Assembly: GCA_009928665.1 (NCBI GenBank)
Contig: SACF01000006.1
Location: 62,001 to 126,000 of the forward strand
Reading direction: 5' to 3'
DNA length: 64,000 nt
Source: Alphaproteobacteria bacterium
GTDB taxonomy: Bacteria; Bacteroidota; Bacteroidia; Bacteroidales; FEN-979
Under the pieces are notes generated by a model. That model saw only the letters and a list, made by a program, of their open reading frames with translations, was not told the origin of the DNA and made no database searches. Positions 54,155-61,232 of the stretch are shown here, piece by piece. The first letter of the stretch is position 1. Every line of letters begins with the position of its first letter. The position numbers and the translations under genes were made by a program.

Positions 54155-55384
54155 TTGAAATTACTTATTCTCTCCCAATATTTTCCACCCGAGACCGGCG
54201 CGCCACAGAACCGGTTGTTTCAATTGGCAAAAAAACTTCACAGTTTGGGTGTTGAGATTACTGTCCTGACTGCTATGCCCAACTACCCAGAAATGAAAAT
54301 TTTTGATGGTTACAGGGGAAAATGCTTTCACTACGAAATCCTTAATGGTCTTCCTGTTTATCGTTGCTGGATCTATACCGGTTCGAGCAATTCGATCGTA
54401 CCGAGGCTGCTCAACTATTTTAGTTTTGTTTTCACCTCGTTTCTCACAGGATTATTTCGCATGGGAAGATTTGATTTTATCCTATGCGAATCTCCGCCAT
54501 TGTTTTTGGGAATCAGTGCTTACCTGATATCATTATTCAAAGGATCGAAACTCATTTTTAATGTCTCTGACTTATGGCCAGAAAGTGCAGAGAAGTTGGG
54601 TTTGGTGACCAACCGAACTTTACTCACATTGGCGACCAAACTGGAGGAATTTCTTTACCGGAAATCGATTCTTATAACAGGGCAGACGCAGGGAATCGTC
54701 AACAATATTTCTGGCAGATTTCCTTCGAAGAGCGTCATATGGCTGAAAAATGGCATTGATCCTGTAGAGTTCGGAAAAACAAAAATCAAGATGGATTGGC
54801 GCTCGGCAGCAGGGTTCAAGGAACAGGATTTCCTGTTTATTTACGCTGGAATCATGGGTTATGCACAAGGGCTGGAAGTCATCCTGCATGCTGCCAACAT
54901 CCTCAGGAATCATCGGGATATCCATTTCATTCTTGTCGGGGATGGTCCCTTGCTTAATTCTCTTGAAGAATTAAAAAGAACCCTGAATCTTGACAATGTT
55001 CATTTTTACCGCAACAGACCTAAACGAGAGGTACTTCCCATGATTGAATCTGCCGATGCTGCCATCGTACCGCTTAAGAGACTGGAACTTTTCAAAGGTG
55101 CAATCCCTTCTAAAATCTATGAGACACTTGCCATGGGAAAACCCATTTTACTTGGTGTTGAGGGAGAGGCAAAAGAGCTTTTCATTGAGGAGGGCAAATC
55201 AGGATGGGCATTTGTTCCCGAAGATTCAAATGATCTTTCTGAAATCATAAAATATTTATCAAAAAACCGAGAAGAAATGAAAATTGCCGGAGAGCGAGGC
55301 TCCGATCTGGTTAGCAAGAAATTCAATTTAGACACGATAATTGGAGATTTTCTGAAAAAATTGAAATCTCTAAACGGAAACTGA
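54155..55384 (+). CDS. group 1 glycosyltransferase, GT4 (WcaI/WbuB-like)
   Basis: 409 residues from TTG 54155 (MKLLILSQYFPPETGAP), preferred over ATG 54125 because a -7 box lies inside the longer N terminus. GT-B fold: an N-terminal PPETGAPQNR sugar-acceptor side, NVSDLWPESAE in the centre, and the donor-site segment in the C half (GDGPLL, PSKIYETLAMGKPIL, EEGKSGW). It resembles WcaI/WbuB-type fucosyl or N-acetylfucosaminyl transferases of polysaccharide clusters, but stands alone here. No obvious link to the RiPP cluster. A terminator follows. Confidence 0.87.
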   Translation: MKLLILSQYFPPETGAPQNRLFQLAKKLHSLGVEITVLTAMPNYPEMKIFDGYRGKCFHYEILNGLPVYRCWIYTGSSNSIVPRLLNYFSFVFTSFLTGLFRMGRFDFILCESPPLFLGISAYLISLFKGSKLIFNVSDLWPESAEKLGLVTNRTLLTLATKLEEFLYRKSILITGQTQGIVNNISGRFPSKSVIWLKNGIDPVEFGKTKIKMDWRSAAGFKEQDFLFIYAGIMGYAQGLEVILHAANILRNHRDIHFILVGDGPLLNSLEELKRTLNLDNVHFYRNRPKREVLPMIESADAAIVPLKRLELFKGAIPSKIYETLAMGKPILLGVEGEAKELFIEEGKSGWAFVPEDSNDLSEIIKYLSKNREEMKIAGERGSDLVSKKFNLDTIIGDFLKKLKSLNGN

Positions 55385-55444
55385 TTCAATCAATTCAATT
55401 CAGATTCAACGGACCCCGGATTGGAGTGTTTGAATTTAATACAA

Positions 55445-55482
55445 AAATCGCCTATCCTTTTTTTTGGATAAGCGATTTTTTC
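55445..55482 (+). terminator. bidirectional hairpin terminator
   Basis: AAAATCGC-CTATCC pairs with GGATA-AGCGATTTT across a T-rich loop, with one mismatch, ending in a run of six T on the plus strand and A-rich arms for minus-strand use. It lies between the convergent glycosyltransferase and tRNA-Val. Confidence 0.8.
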
Positions 55483-55486
55483 ATTG

Positions 55487-55561
55487 TGGGACGTGCAGGA
55501 TTCGAACCAGCGACCTCATGCGTGTGAAGCATGCGCTCTGAACCGACTGAGCTAACGTCCC
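55487..55561 (-). tRNA. tRNA-Val (CAC)
   Basis: 75 nt. The acceptor GGGACGT pairs with ACGTCCC, with discriminator A. The D-stem is GCTC/GAGC. The anticodon stem CATGC/GCATG closes a 7-nt loop with CAC at 34-36 and T33. TTCGAAT is the T-loop. CCA is not encoded. Confidence 0.93.
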
Positions 55562-55619
55562 GATTCAATATTCAAGGATGCGCCTGTTTCTGAAACCGTC
55601 GCTCTGGTCTTTGAAGCGC

Positions 55620-55649
55620 CAAAGTTAAGAAACTTCATTGAAATACAAA
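55620..55649 (-). promoter_or_regulatory. promoter of tRNA-Val
   Basis: Minus strand: TTTG (from 55649), 18-bp spacer, TAACTTTG (55627-55620). It lies about 59 bp before the tRNA 5' end. Confidence 0.6.
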
Positions 55650-55764
55650 AGGCTTCGTGAAGGGGTTATCTTATCAGCATGATGCACCAATCGCAGGAGA
55701 ACCCCTGGAAACCATATCTGCGGCAGCGGATTGGGGATATAATCCAGAGGCATCAACAGATCCT

Positions 55765-56172
55765 TTATTCGAGTGATTTTTTAAAGAAATACCGGCTGAT
55801 GAATATGCCCTGACTGTTGTTCTCTGATGGACTTTGAGTTCCGGTCATTACTTTATCAAATTCCCAGCCTTGTGCCACAAGATCATTGATTTTTCTGGTA
55901 ATGCTGATATTATTATTGGTTATATTCCCAAAATTAATGCCGACCATGCTGTAAAAATTTTGAAGATCTTCTTCAGACTTTGTGCCATCGGGCAAAACCG
56001 TGATCATCTTTGACCTGCCAATACCCGCGGGAATAATGGATTCGACCGTGCAAACCTGCATATAGACGACTTTTGAAGGTGGCTGTGGCGCATGCCGAAA
56101 AGCTGAGATTACCATGAAAACCCCGACGAGGGTTATCAATGCAATGACTGAGGTTAAAAGGTTTGTTTTCAT
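55765..56172 (-). CDS. small secreted or membrane-anchored DUF4177-like protein
   Basis: 135 residues; the first 25 form a signal peptide or anchor (LLTSVIALITLVGVFMVI). The tail INDLVAQGWEFDKVM followed by a final FISRYFFKK resembles the LNxLxxxGWE...FxK outline of DUF4177-type domains. No catalytic motif. It is monocistronic, between tRNA-Val and a divergent hypothetical gene. Family call tentative. Confidence 0.55.
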   Translation of the reverse strand: MKTNLLTSVIALITLVGVFMVISAFRHAPQPPSKVVYMQVCTVESIIPAGIGRSKMITVLPDGTKSEEDLQNFYSMVGINFGNITNNNISITRKINDLVAQGWEFDKVMTGTQSPSENNSQGIFISRYFFKKSLE

Positions 56173-56251
56173 AATTTTTCAATTTAAATTTTTCACCAGA
56201 AACTGAATTGCTTTATGATTGAATTTATTTTACTTGAAACAGGTTAAAACC

Positions 56252-56281
56252 TTGATTTTCTGAAATAAATAAGTATATTTG
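56252..56281 (+). promoter_or_regulatory. promoter of the 234-residue exported protein
   Basis: TTG (56252-56254), a 19-bp spacer and TATATTTG (56274-56281), 46 bp before the ATG. Confidence 0.68.
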
Positions 56282-56327
56282 CTTTAAGGGTACTTGCAAA
56301 ACCAAAGTTAAACGAAAAATTCATGCT

Positions 56328-57032
56328 ATGAAAAAGTTCACAACAGCGATTTTATTATCAGCCACCCTGTTGATGGTGGCATTTATTCCATCCAGTGATG
56401 GTCCTGATCCGGCCTATTTTAAAGCATTCGGATATGGGACCATAGCAGCTTCCATTGGGGGGAGACCTGCTTATTCAACTTACGATCCATCCCAATTCGA
56501 CTTCAGGGATGGGATTTTTTATATTTCTGCCGATGCGATCCGGGTGGACCTTCGGGCTTTGTTACCTCAGGGGCAAACCTATGGATCCATGTTAAATGCG
56601 CTATTTCAGGAGAAGAGCAGTTTGCTTAAAGACAAAAAGGATGATGGTTCTATTTACTGGTATGCATGGAGCTCGCATGAATATAACGGAACCAGGGTAT
56701 ATCCGGAATGGAAGCAGGGTTCCCCGCATCCCGATTACCACAACAAGAGAGTCTGGGAAGCACAGATCAACATTGAACCAGCAAAATCATGGATATCGTC
56801 GGCCTGTTATTTTGATGATCCCGATGAAACCTCTTTAAGAACGGATGTCATCAATACCTGGTTAAAAATGGCAAAACCCGGGTATCAATTATACATACTC
56901 AATACCGTAGGTTTTCAGAGGTGGGTAAAAGAGGCTTCGTATTGGGATTACGGACAGGGGAAACAAGTCACTCCACTGGAATATGTTTTATCAGAGAAGT
57001 ACTATTCACACTGCATATTGCAGATCAAGTAA
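56328..57032 (+). CDS. exported protein of unknown function
   Basis: 234 residues: a signal peptide (about 1-20; AILLSATLLMVAF) and a soluble body rich in aromatic residues (DGSIYWYAWSSHEY, RVWEAQINIEP, YWDYGQG). No known domain or catalytic motif is recognised. Two Cys residues (in SACYFDD and SHCILQ) may form a disulfide in the periplasm. A consensus promoter precedes it. Unknown. Confidence 0.7.
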   Translation: MKKFTTAILLSATLLMVAFIPSSDGPDPAYFKAFGYGTIAASIGGRPAYSTYDPSQFDFRDGIFYISADAIRVDLRALLPQGQTYGSMLNALFQEKSSLLKDKKDDGSIYWYAWSSHEYNGTRVYPEWKQGSPHPDYHNKRVWEAQINIEPAKSWISSACYFDDPDETSLRTDVINTWLKMAKPGYQLYILNTVGFQRWVKEASYWDYGQGKQVTPLEYVLSEKYYSHCILQIK

Positions 57033-57061
57033 AAACTCCTAACAGAACGAGCAGCATAAGT

Positions 57062-57110
57062 GACAACACAGAAAAAGCTCTGTATTTAATTCAAAGTTTT
57101 TTCTGTTGTC
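57062..57110 (+). terminator. imperfect hairpin after the exported protein
   Basis: GACAACAcAGAAAAA (57062 on) pairs with TTTTTTCTGTTGTC (57097-57110) with one bulge. The run of T is inside the arm, so termination is uncertain; it is also part of the tRNA-Pro-related repeat set. Confidence 0.4.
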
Positions 57111-57124
57111 GGGGTAGCAGGATT
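57099..57124 (+). repeat. 26-bp direct repeat containing a truncated tRNA-Pro 3' end (copy 1)
   Basis: Identical over 26 bp to 57263-57288, which is the 3' end of tRNA-Pro plus 10 bp beyond it. The last 15 bp correspond to AATCCTGCTACCCCG on the tRNA strand. The rest of the tRNA is not present here. It may be a relic of integration or local duplication. Confidence 0.85.
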
Positions 57125-57154
57125 ACTTTCAGTGATCCATTTGGTAGGGGGATT

Positions 57155-57272
57155 CAACAGAAAAGTCCTAGTTCGCAGCGCTCACCGGTCTTTTTCATTT
57201 TCATGCGACTGCAAACCAATTTGCGTCGCCAAAAATGAAAAATCCCGGACTTTGTCCAGGACTTTTCTGTTG
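57155..57272 (+). repeat. 118-bp inverted-repeat element abutting tRNA-Pro
   Basis: Terminal 15-bp perfect inverted repeats (57155-57169 and 57258-57272; CAACAGAAAAGTCCT and its complement) enclose a second long hairpin. In that, 57191-57201 pairs with 57232-57242 (11 bp), and an inner GCGAC-t-GCAAA pairs with TTTGC-GTCGC around CCAA (57205-57229). The right end touches the tRNA discriminator base. MITE-like or a processed RNA structure; no coding capacity. Confidence 0.7.
57236..57260 (-). terminator. terminator of tRNA-Pro
   Basis: On the minus strand CCTGGAC-AAA-GTCCGGG forms a 7-bp stem (one G-T pair) followed by ATTTTTC. Confidence 0.75.
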
Positions 57273-57348
57273 TCGGGGTAGCAGGATTCGAACCTGCGAC
57301 CTCCTGCTCCCAAAGCAGGCGCGATGAACCGGGCTACGCTATACCCCG
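57273..57348 (-). tRNA. tRNA-Pro (TGG)
   Basis: 76 nt. Acceptor CGGGGTA/TACCCCG, discriminator A. The anticodon stem CCTGC/GCAGG closes a loop with TGG. The T-arm GCAGG-TTCGAAT-CCTGC is perfect. CCA is not encoded. Confidence 0.94.
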
Positions 57349-57392
57349 AAATTAACGCATGAATAAAATCTGCGCGGGTTGGAGATTTTCAT

Positions 57393-57743
57393 TTATTTAG
57401 CATATGATCTGTACATAGCCAAAAGCATTTTTGAACATGACTCATAACCCTGGTACAAATCTAAATATTCACTATCTGTAACAAGCTGAAGATCCTTTAA
57501 CAGATTCAAAATTGCCACGGCTTCATAAACATTCCCTCTTGCAATGGTAAGGAAATTGCGCTTATCCTGATCAGCCATCCTACCGGTACCCTCAACAAGA
57601 TTTAGCATAATACCCAAGCTTGATCTCTTCCATTGTTCCACGAGATATGGATCGATGGATACGTTCGATTTAAGGAGTGTCAAAACCTTAACATTCTGAT
57701 TTTTAACAATCTGATACAAATCTAGTTTCTCAAAATCGAACAT
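57393..57743 (-). CDS. four-helix-bundle protein (23S-IVS type family)
   Basis: 116 residues. LDLYQIVKNQNVKVL, then QWKRSSLGIMLNLVEGTGR and RNFLTIARGNVYEAVAIL are the outline of the S23/four-helix-bundle family (TIGR02436). The family was first seen as the product of intervening sequences in 23S rRNA genes but is common as a free gene in Bacteroidota. Here it lies between tRNA-Pro and tRNA-Ser on the same strand, not in rRNA. Function unknown. Confidence 0.9.
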   Translation of the reverse strand: MFDFEKLDLYQIVKNQNVKVLTLLKSNVSIDPYLVEQWKRSSLGIMLNLVEGTGRMADQDKRNFLTIARGNVYEAVAILNLLKDLQLVTDSEYLDLYQGYESCSKMLLAMYRSYAK

Positions 57744-57781
57744 AAATCCAATTTATTCACATCCAACCCAAATTCAATCAG

Positions 57782-57868
57782 CGGAGAAGGGGGGATTCGA
57801 ACCCCCGGTACAGTTTCCCGTACGACAGTTTAGCAAACTGTTGGTTTCAGCCACTCACCCACCTCTCC
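57782..57868 (-). tRNA. tRNA-Ser (GCT)
   Basis: 87 nt with the long variable arm of class II tRNAs. Acceptor GGAGAGG/CTTCTCC (one G-T pair), discriminator G. The loop TTGCTAA gives anticodon GCT. T-arm GGGGG-TTCGAAT-CCCCC. Confidence 0.94.
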
Positions 57869-57989
57869 ATATATCAGGATTCACACCGGGAGATCGGTTT
57901 TTGAATCAGGGCTGCAAAATTAGCAATTCCCCGCATTCAAACAAAATTAATTTGTCGGGAATATAACTTTTCTGATGCGTGAATTTTGT

Positions 57990-57997
57990 TATTTTTG
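57990..57997 (+). promoter_or_regulatory. -7 box before the LeuCD-like gene
   Basis: TATTTTTG, exact match, 44 bp before the ATG at 58042. -33 weak. Confidence 0.5.
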
Positions 57998-58041
57998 AAT
58001 CGAGGTAATTAAACCATTTGACACAACAAAATTCATTAATT

Positions 58042-59817
58042 ATGAGCGGATTGACATTTGCAGAGAAAGTCTTCGGGGCAAAAAAAGGATCGATTGTTTT
58101 TGCTAAACCCGATATTATTTTATCGCATGACAATACTTCAAGTATTTACAGTACCTTCAAAAAAATGGGAGGAATGGCGCCGGTAAATCCCGATGCCTTG
58201 CTGATAACCCTTGATCACAATGCGCCCCCGACCAATTCAAAATTAGCCAATGACTATCAGGTCATCCGGGATTTTGTTGAAAAGTTTGGGATCCGGAAAT
58301 TTCATGATGTTGGTGACGGGATTTGTCATCAATTGATGTCACTGTATGCCCGGCCAAAAATGATCATCGTCGGAAGCGACAGTCATACAAGTACTGCAGG
58401 CGCCTTCAATGCTTTTGCTGCCGGCATTGACCGCACTGAAACTGCAGGATTATGGAAACAGGGTGAAACATGGTTCCGTGTTCCTGAATCCATCCGGATA
58501 AATCTTACCGGAAAACTTCCGGAAGGGGTTTATGCAAAGGATCTGGCGCTTTGGATTATCGGAATGATTGGTTCGAGCGGGGCTGATTACATGTCGATCG
58601 AATATCATGGTGAAGGAGTTAAAACACTCACCATCTCTGACCGGATGGTACTTTCAAATCTCGCTTCCGAGATGGGGGCAAAAAATGCAGTGTTCCCGGC
58701 AGATGAGGTCCTGGCAATGCACCTTGGTGAAACTGTTGAGGGTTTGTGGGCAGATGCCGATGCTGCCTACATCAGGGAGATCACCATTGAACTGGATCGG
58801 CTTTTCCCTGTAGTTGCCGCCCCCCATCACGTCGACAATGTCAAGGCAGTGTCACAAGTTCAGGGCACAAAAATACAACAGGCATTGATCGGCACTTGCA
58901 CCAATGGCAGACTTCAGGACCTCAGAGAAGCAGCAATTATCCTTCAAGGCAAAAAAGTACCAAAGTTCATGCAATTACAAATTATTCCTGCTTCCAAGGA
59001 GATCTTCATGCAGGCTATGCAGGAGGGATTAATCGAAATCTTCATGTCAGCAGGAGCGAATGTCCTGTCCTCTTCCTGTGGCCCCTGTTTAGGCACAGGC
59101 CAGGGAATCCCGGCTGACAATCATTGTATTATCTCTACTGCAAACAGGAATTTCAAGGGACGCATGGGTAATGGAGCAGCAAGCATTTATCTTGCCTCAC
59201 CAGCGACTGTAGCTGCTTCAGCGCTCCGGGGTAAAATTACTGATCCGAGAGGGATTGTATCGCAGGATGTATTTGCATATCAAGCGCCTCAAAGTCCGAC
59301 TGTAGATATTCGAGAAGGTGATGACCGTTATGCACACGGGGTTTGGAATTATACCGATGTGGATAATCTGAACACGGATCAAATGTTTGCTGGTAACCTC
59401 ACTTATAATGTTCAAAGTTCAGAACCCGAGAAAATCATGCCCCATTTATTCAAGGGATTTGATAACAGTTTCGCTGAACGGGTAAAACAAGGCGATATCA
59501 TCCTTGCCGGAGCTAATTTCGGGTGTGGCAGCTCCCGGGAGCACCCATCGGTGGGGCTTGCATTCGCGGGCGTCAAAGCCGTAGTCTGTAAATCTGTAAA
59601 CCGGATCTTTTACCGGTCGGCCGTGAACCAGGGTCTTCCAATTATTCTTGTTCCCGAGGCAATTTCATCTTATAAGGCAGGTAAACCTGTTGAAATTGAT
59701 TTTGAACACGGATTTGTTGTCATAGATTCTGTTAAATATCCATTTGTTCCGCTTCCCGACAAACTGATGGAAATCTTCAATGCGAAGGGACTTGTGAACT
59801 ATGTAAAAAATAAATGA
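58042..59817 (+). CDS. fused aconitase-family dehydratase (LeuC-LeuD type)
   Basis: 591 residues from ATG 58042; the in-frame TTG at 58018 is unlikely. The N-terminal three-domain part binds the 4Fe-4S cluster: GSDSHTSTAGAF, IGTCTNGR (first Cys), SSSCGPCLGTGQG (two more Cys). The C-terminal swivel domain has GANFGCGSSREHP. Large and small subunits are joined in one chain, at about residue 420, where most bacterial LeuC and LeuD are separate. Substrate is uncertain: 3-isopropylmalate, homoaconitate or a methylmalate-type dehydratase. No leuA or leuB is nearby. It overlaps the next gene by 4 bp. Confidence 0.87.
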   Translation: MSGLTFAEKVFGAKKGSIVFAKPDIILSHDNTSSIYSTFKKMGGMAPVNPDALLITLDHNAPPTNSKLANDYQVIRDFVEKFGIRKFHDVGDGICHQLMSLYARPKMIIVGSDSHTSTAGAFNAFAAGIDRTETAGLWKQGETWFRVPESIRINLTGKLPEGVYAKDLALWIIGMIGSSGADYMSIEYHGEGVKTLTISDRMVLSNLASEMGAKNAVFPADEVLAMHLGETVEGLWADADAAYIREITIELDRLFPVVAAPHHVDNVKAVSQVQGTKIQQALIGTCTNGRLQDLREAAIILQGKKVPKFMQLQIIPASKEIFMQAMQEGLIEIFMSAGANVLSSSCGPCLGTGQGIPADNHCIISTANRNFKGRMGNGAASIYLASPATVAASALRGKITDPRGIVSQDVFAYQAPQSPTVDIREGDDRYAHGVWNYTDVDNLNTDQMFAGNLTYNVQSSEPEKIMPHLFKGFDNSFAERVKQGDIILAGANFGCGSSREHPSVGLAFAGVKAVVCKSVNRIFYRSAVNQGLPIILVPEAISSYKAGKPVEIDFEHGFVVIDSVKYPFVPLPDKLMEIFNAKGLVNYVKNK

Positions 59818-61193
59818 AAAGGTTCCTTTATGCATTTTTATATGCATTACTGGTAATCGTACTATTTCTTATTCTTCGGGAATTCTTTCCCAAGAACGCA
59901 GAATTTTTGCGTTATTTTCTCTTTTTCTTATTGTTTGATGTTTACCTGTGGTGGTCGGTCAAAGGTAATATCATCAATAAAAACCCTTTCATTCGCGGGC
60001 TGTTGGCGCTGGGTTACTGGCTCCCCCTGGGATTATTAACCGGATTGGTTGTATATGGGTATTTGCATTCATTTCTGCATTGGAACCTTTTTTTAAGGAT
60101 ATATTCTCAAAGCCTTGTTCTGACATTTTTCATCGCTAAGGTTTTTCCCATTTTCACGTTGCTTCTTTCGGATCTGATCCGTTGGCTCGAAATTTCGTTT
60201 CATCTGATATTTCCTGAGAATCCAAGATGGACCCTACATCCTGTTCGAATCAAGGCATTGCTGAACCTGGGATGGATTCTGGGAGGTATCACCTTTATCC
60301 TGCTTCTAACAGGCACCATTTACGGTCAATTCCGTTTTAAAACAACGAAAATAGATTTGATCATCAATGAATTGCCTGCAAGTTTTGACGGACTAAGGAT
60401 TGTACAGGTTTCAGATGTTCATCTCGGGTCCTGGTCCTCAGAGAAAAGACTCCGTGATGCGGTTCTGCGAGTGAACGACGAGAAGCCGGATCTGTTGTTT
60501 ATTACCGGTGATCTTTTTACATTTTGTACGGCGGATGGTGACCGGTATTTCAAGGTCTTAAAAATGCTACGGGCTAAGGAGGGGATCTATTACGTGATGG
60601 GTAATCATGATTATGGGGATTATTTAAATTGGAAAGACACTTTGTTGAAGCGAAAAAATATGACCGATCTTGAAAAGTTTTTCACGAGATTGAAATGGAA
60701 TTTATTACGCAATGAGTATAGGATCGTGCACAGAGGGAATGACAGCATTGCTGTGATCGGTGTGGAGAACTGGGGAATCACAAAGCGGTTTCAAAGGTTC
60801 GGCGATGTCGGGATGGCCCAAAAGGGTATCGAAAAGATAAAAATAAAATTGCTGTTGACCCACGATCCGACACATTGGGAATACATTGTAAGTAAACAAT
60901 TTAAGGATATTGATGTGACATTTTCGGGGCACACACATGGTGGTCAGATTGGTTTAGAATGGAAAGAGTTCAAGTGGGGCCCTGCATTGCTAACACAGAA
61001 ATATTGGTGTGGGTTATACAAAACAAATGATGGAACCTCATCCCAATATCTATATGTAAACCAAGGCCTTGGAACTGTTGCTTACGCCGGCAGAATAGGT
61101 ATTGATCCTGAAATCACAGTGTTTACATTGAAAAAATCAGGCACTGGTATTTCAGGAAACATTGAAAAAATATGTAAATTGACCCAATATTAG
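59814..61193 (+). CDS. membrane-anchored metallophosphoesterase
   Basis: 459 residues. Four N-terminal helices (about 5-150) precede a calcineurin-like phosphoesterase: QVSDVHLGSW (motif 1), ITGDLF, VMGNHDYGD (motif 3), LLTHDP and SGHTHGGQIG (last). It resembles the YkoQ/YpbG-type group of membrane phosphoesterases, some of which act on lipid or nucleotide phosphates. It shares the ATGA overlap with the dehydratase gene. Substrate unknown. Confidence 0.9.
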   Translation: MKRFLYAFLYALLVIVLFLILREFFPKNAEFLRYFLFFLLFDVYLWWSVKGNIINKNPFIRGLLALGYWLPLGLLTGLVVYGYLHSFLHWNLFLRIYSQSLVLTFFIAKVFPIFTLLLSDLIRWLEISFHLIFPENPRWTLHPVRIKALLNLGWILGGITFILLLTGTIYGQFRFKTTKIDLIINELPASFDGLRIVQVSDVHLGSWSSEKRLRDAVLRVNDEKPDLLFITGDLFTFCTADGDRYFKVLKMLRAKEGIYYVMGNHDYGDYLNWKDTLLKRKNMTDLEKFFTRLKWNLLRNEYRIVHRGNDSIAVIGVENWGITKRFQRFGDVGMAQKGIEKIKIKLLLTHDPTHWEYIVSKQFKDIDVTFSGHTHGGQIGLEWKEFKWGPALLTQKYWCGLYKTNDGTSSQYLYVNQGLGTVAYAGRIGIDPEITVFTLKKSGTGISGNIEKICKLTQY

Positions 61194-61232
61194 AAATCTC
61201 GAGGTCATCATTGCATTTGAATTATTGTTACT

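Noticed and set aside
55679..55813. 44-residue plus-strand frame near tRNA-Val
   Set aside because: Overlaps the end of the minus-strand DUF4177-like gene; no promoter or terminator; charged sequence with no recognised family.
57393..57743. Four-helix-bundle gene as sign of a 23S rRNA intervening sequence
   Set aside because: No rRNA sequence around it; it lies between tRNA-Pro and tRNA-Ser as a free-standing gene.
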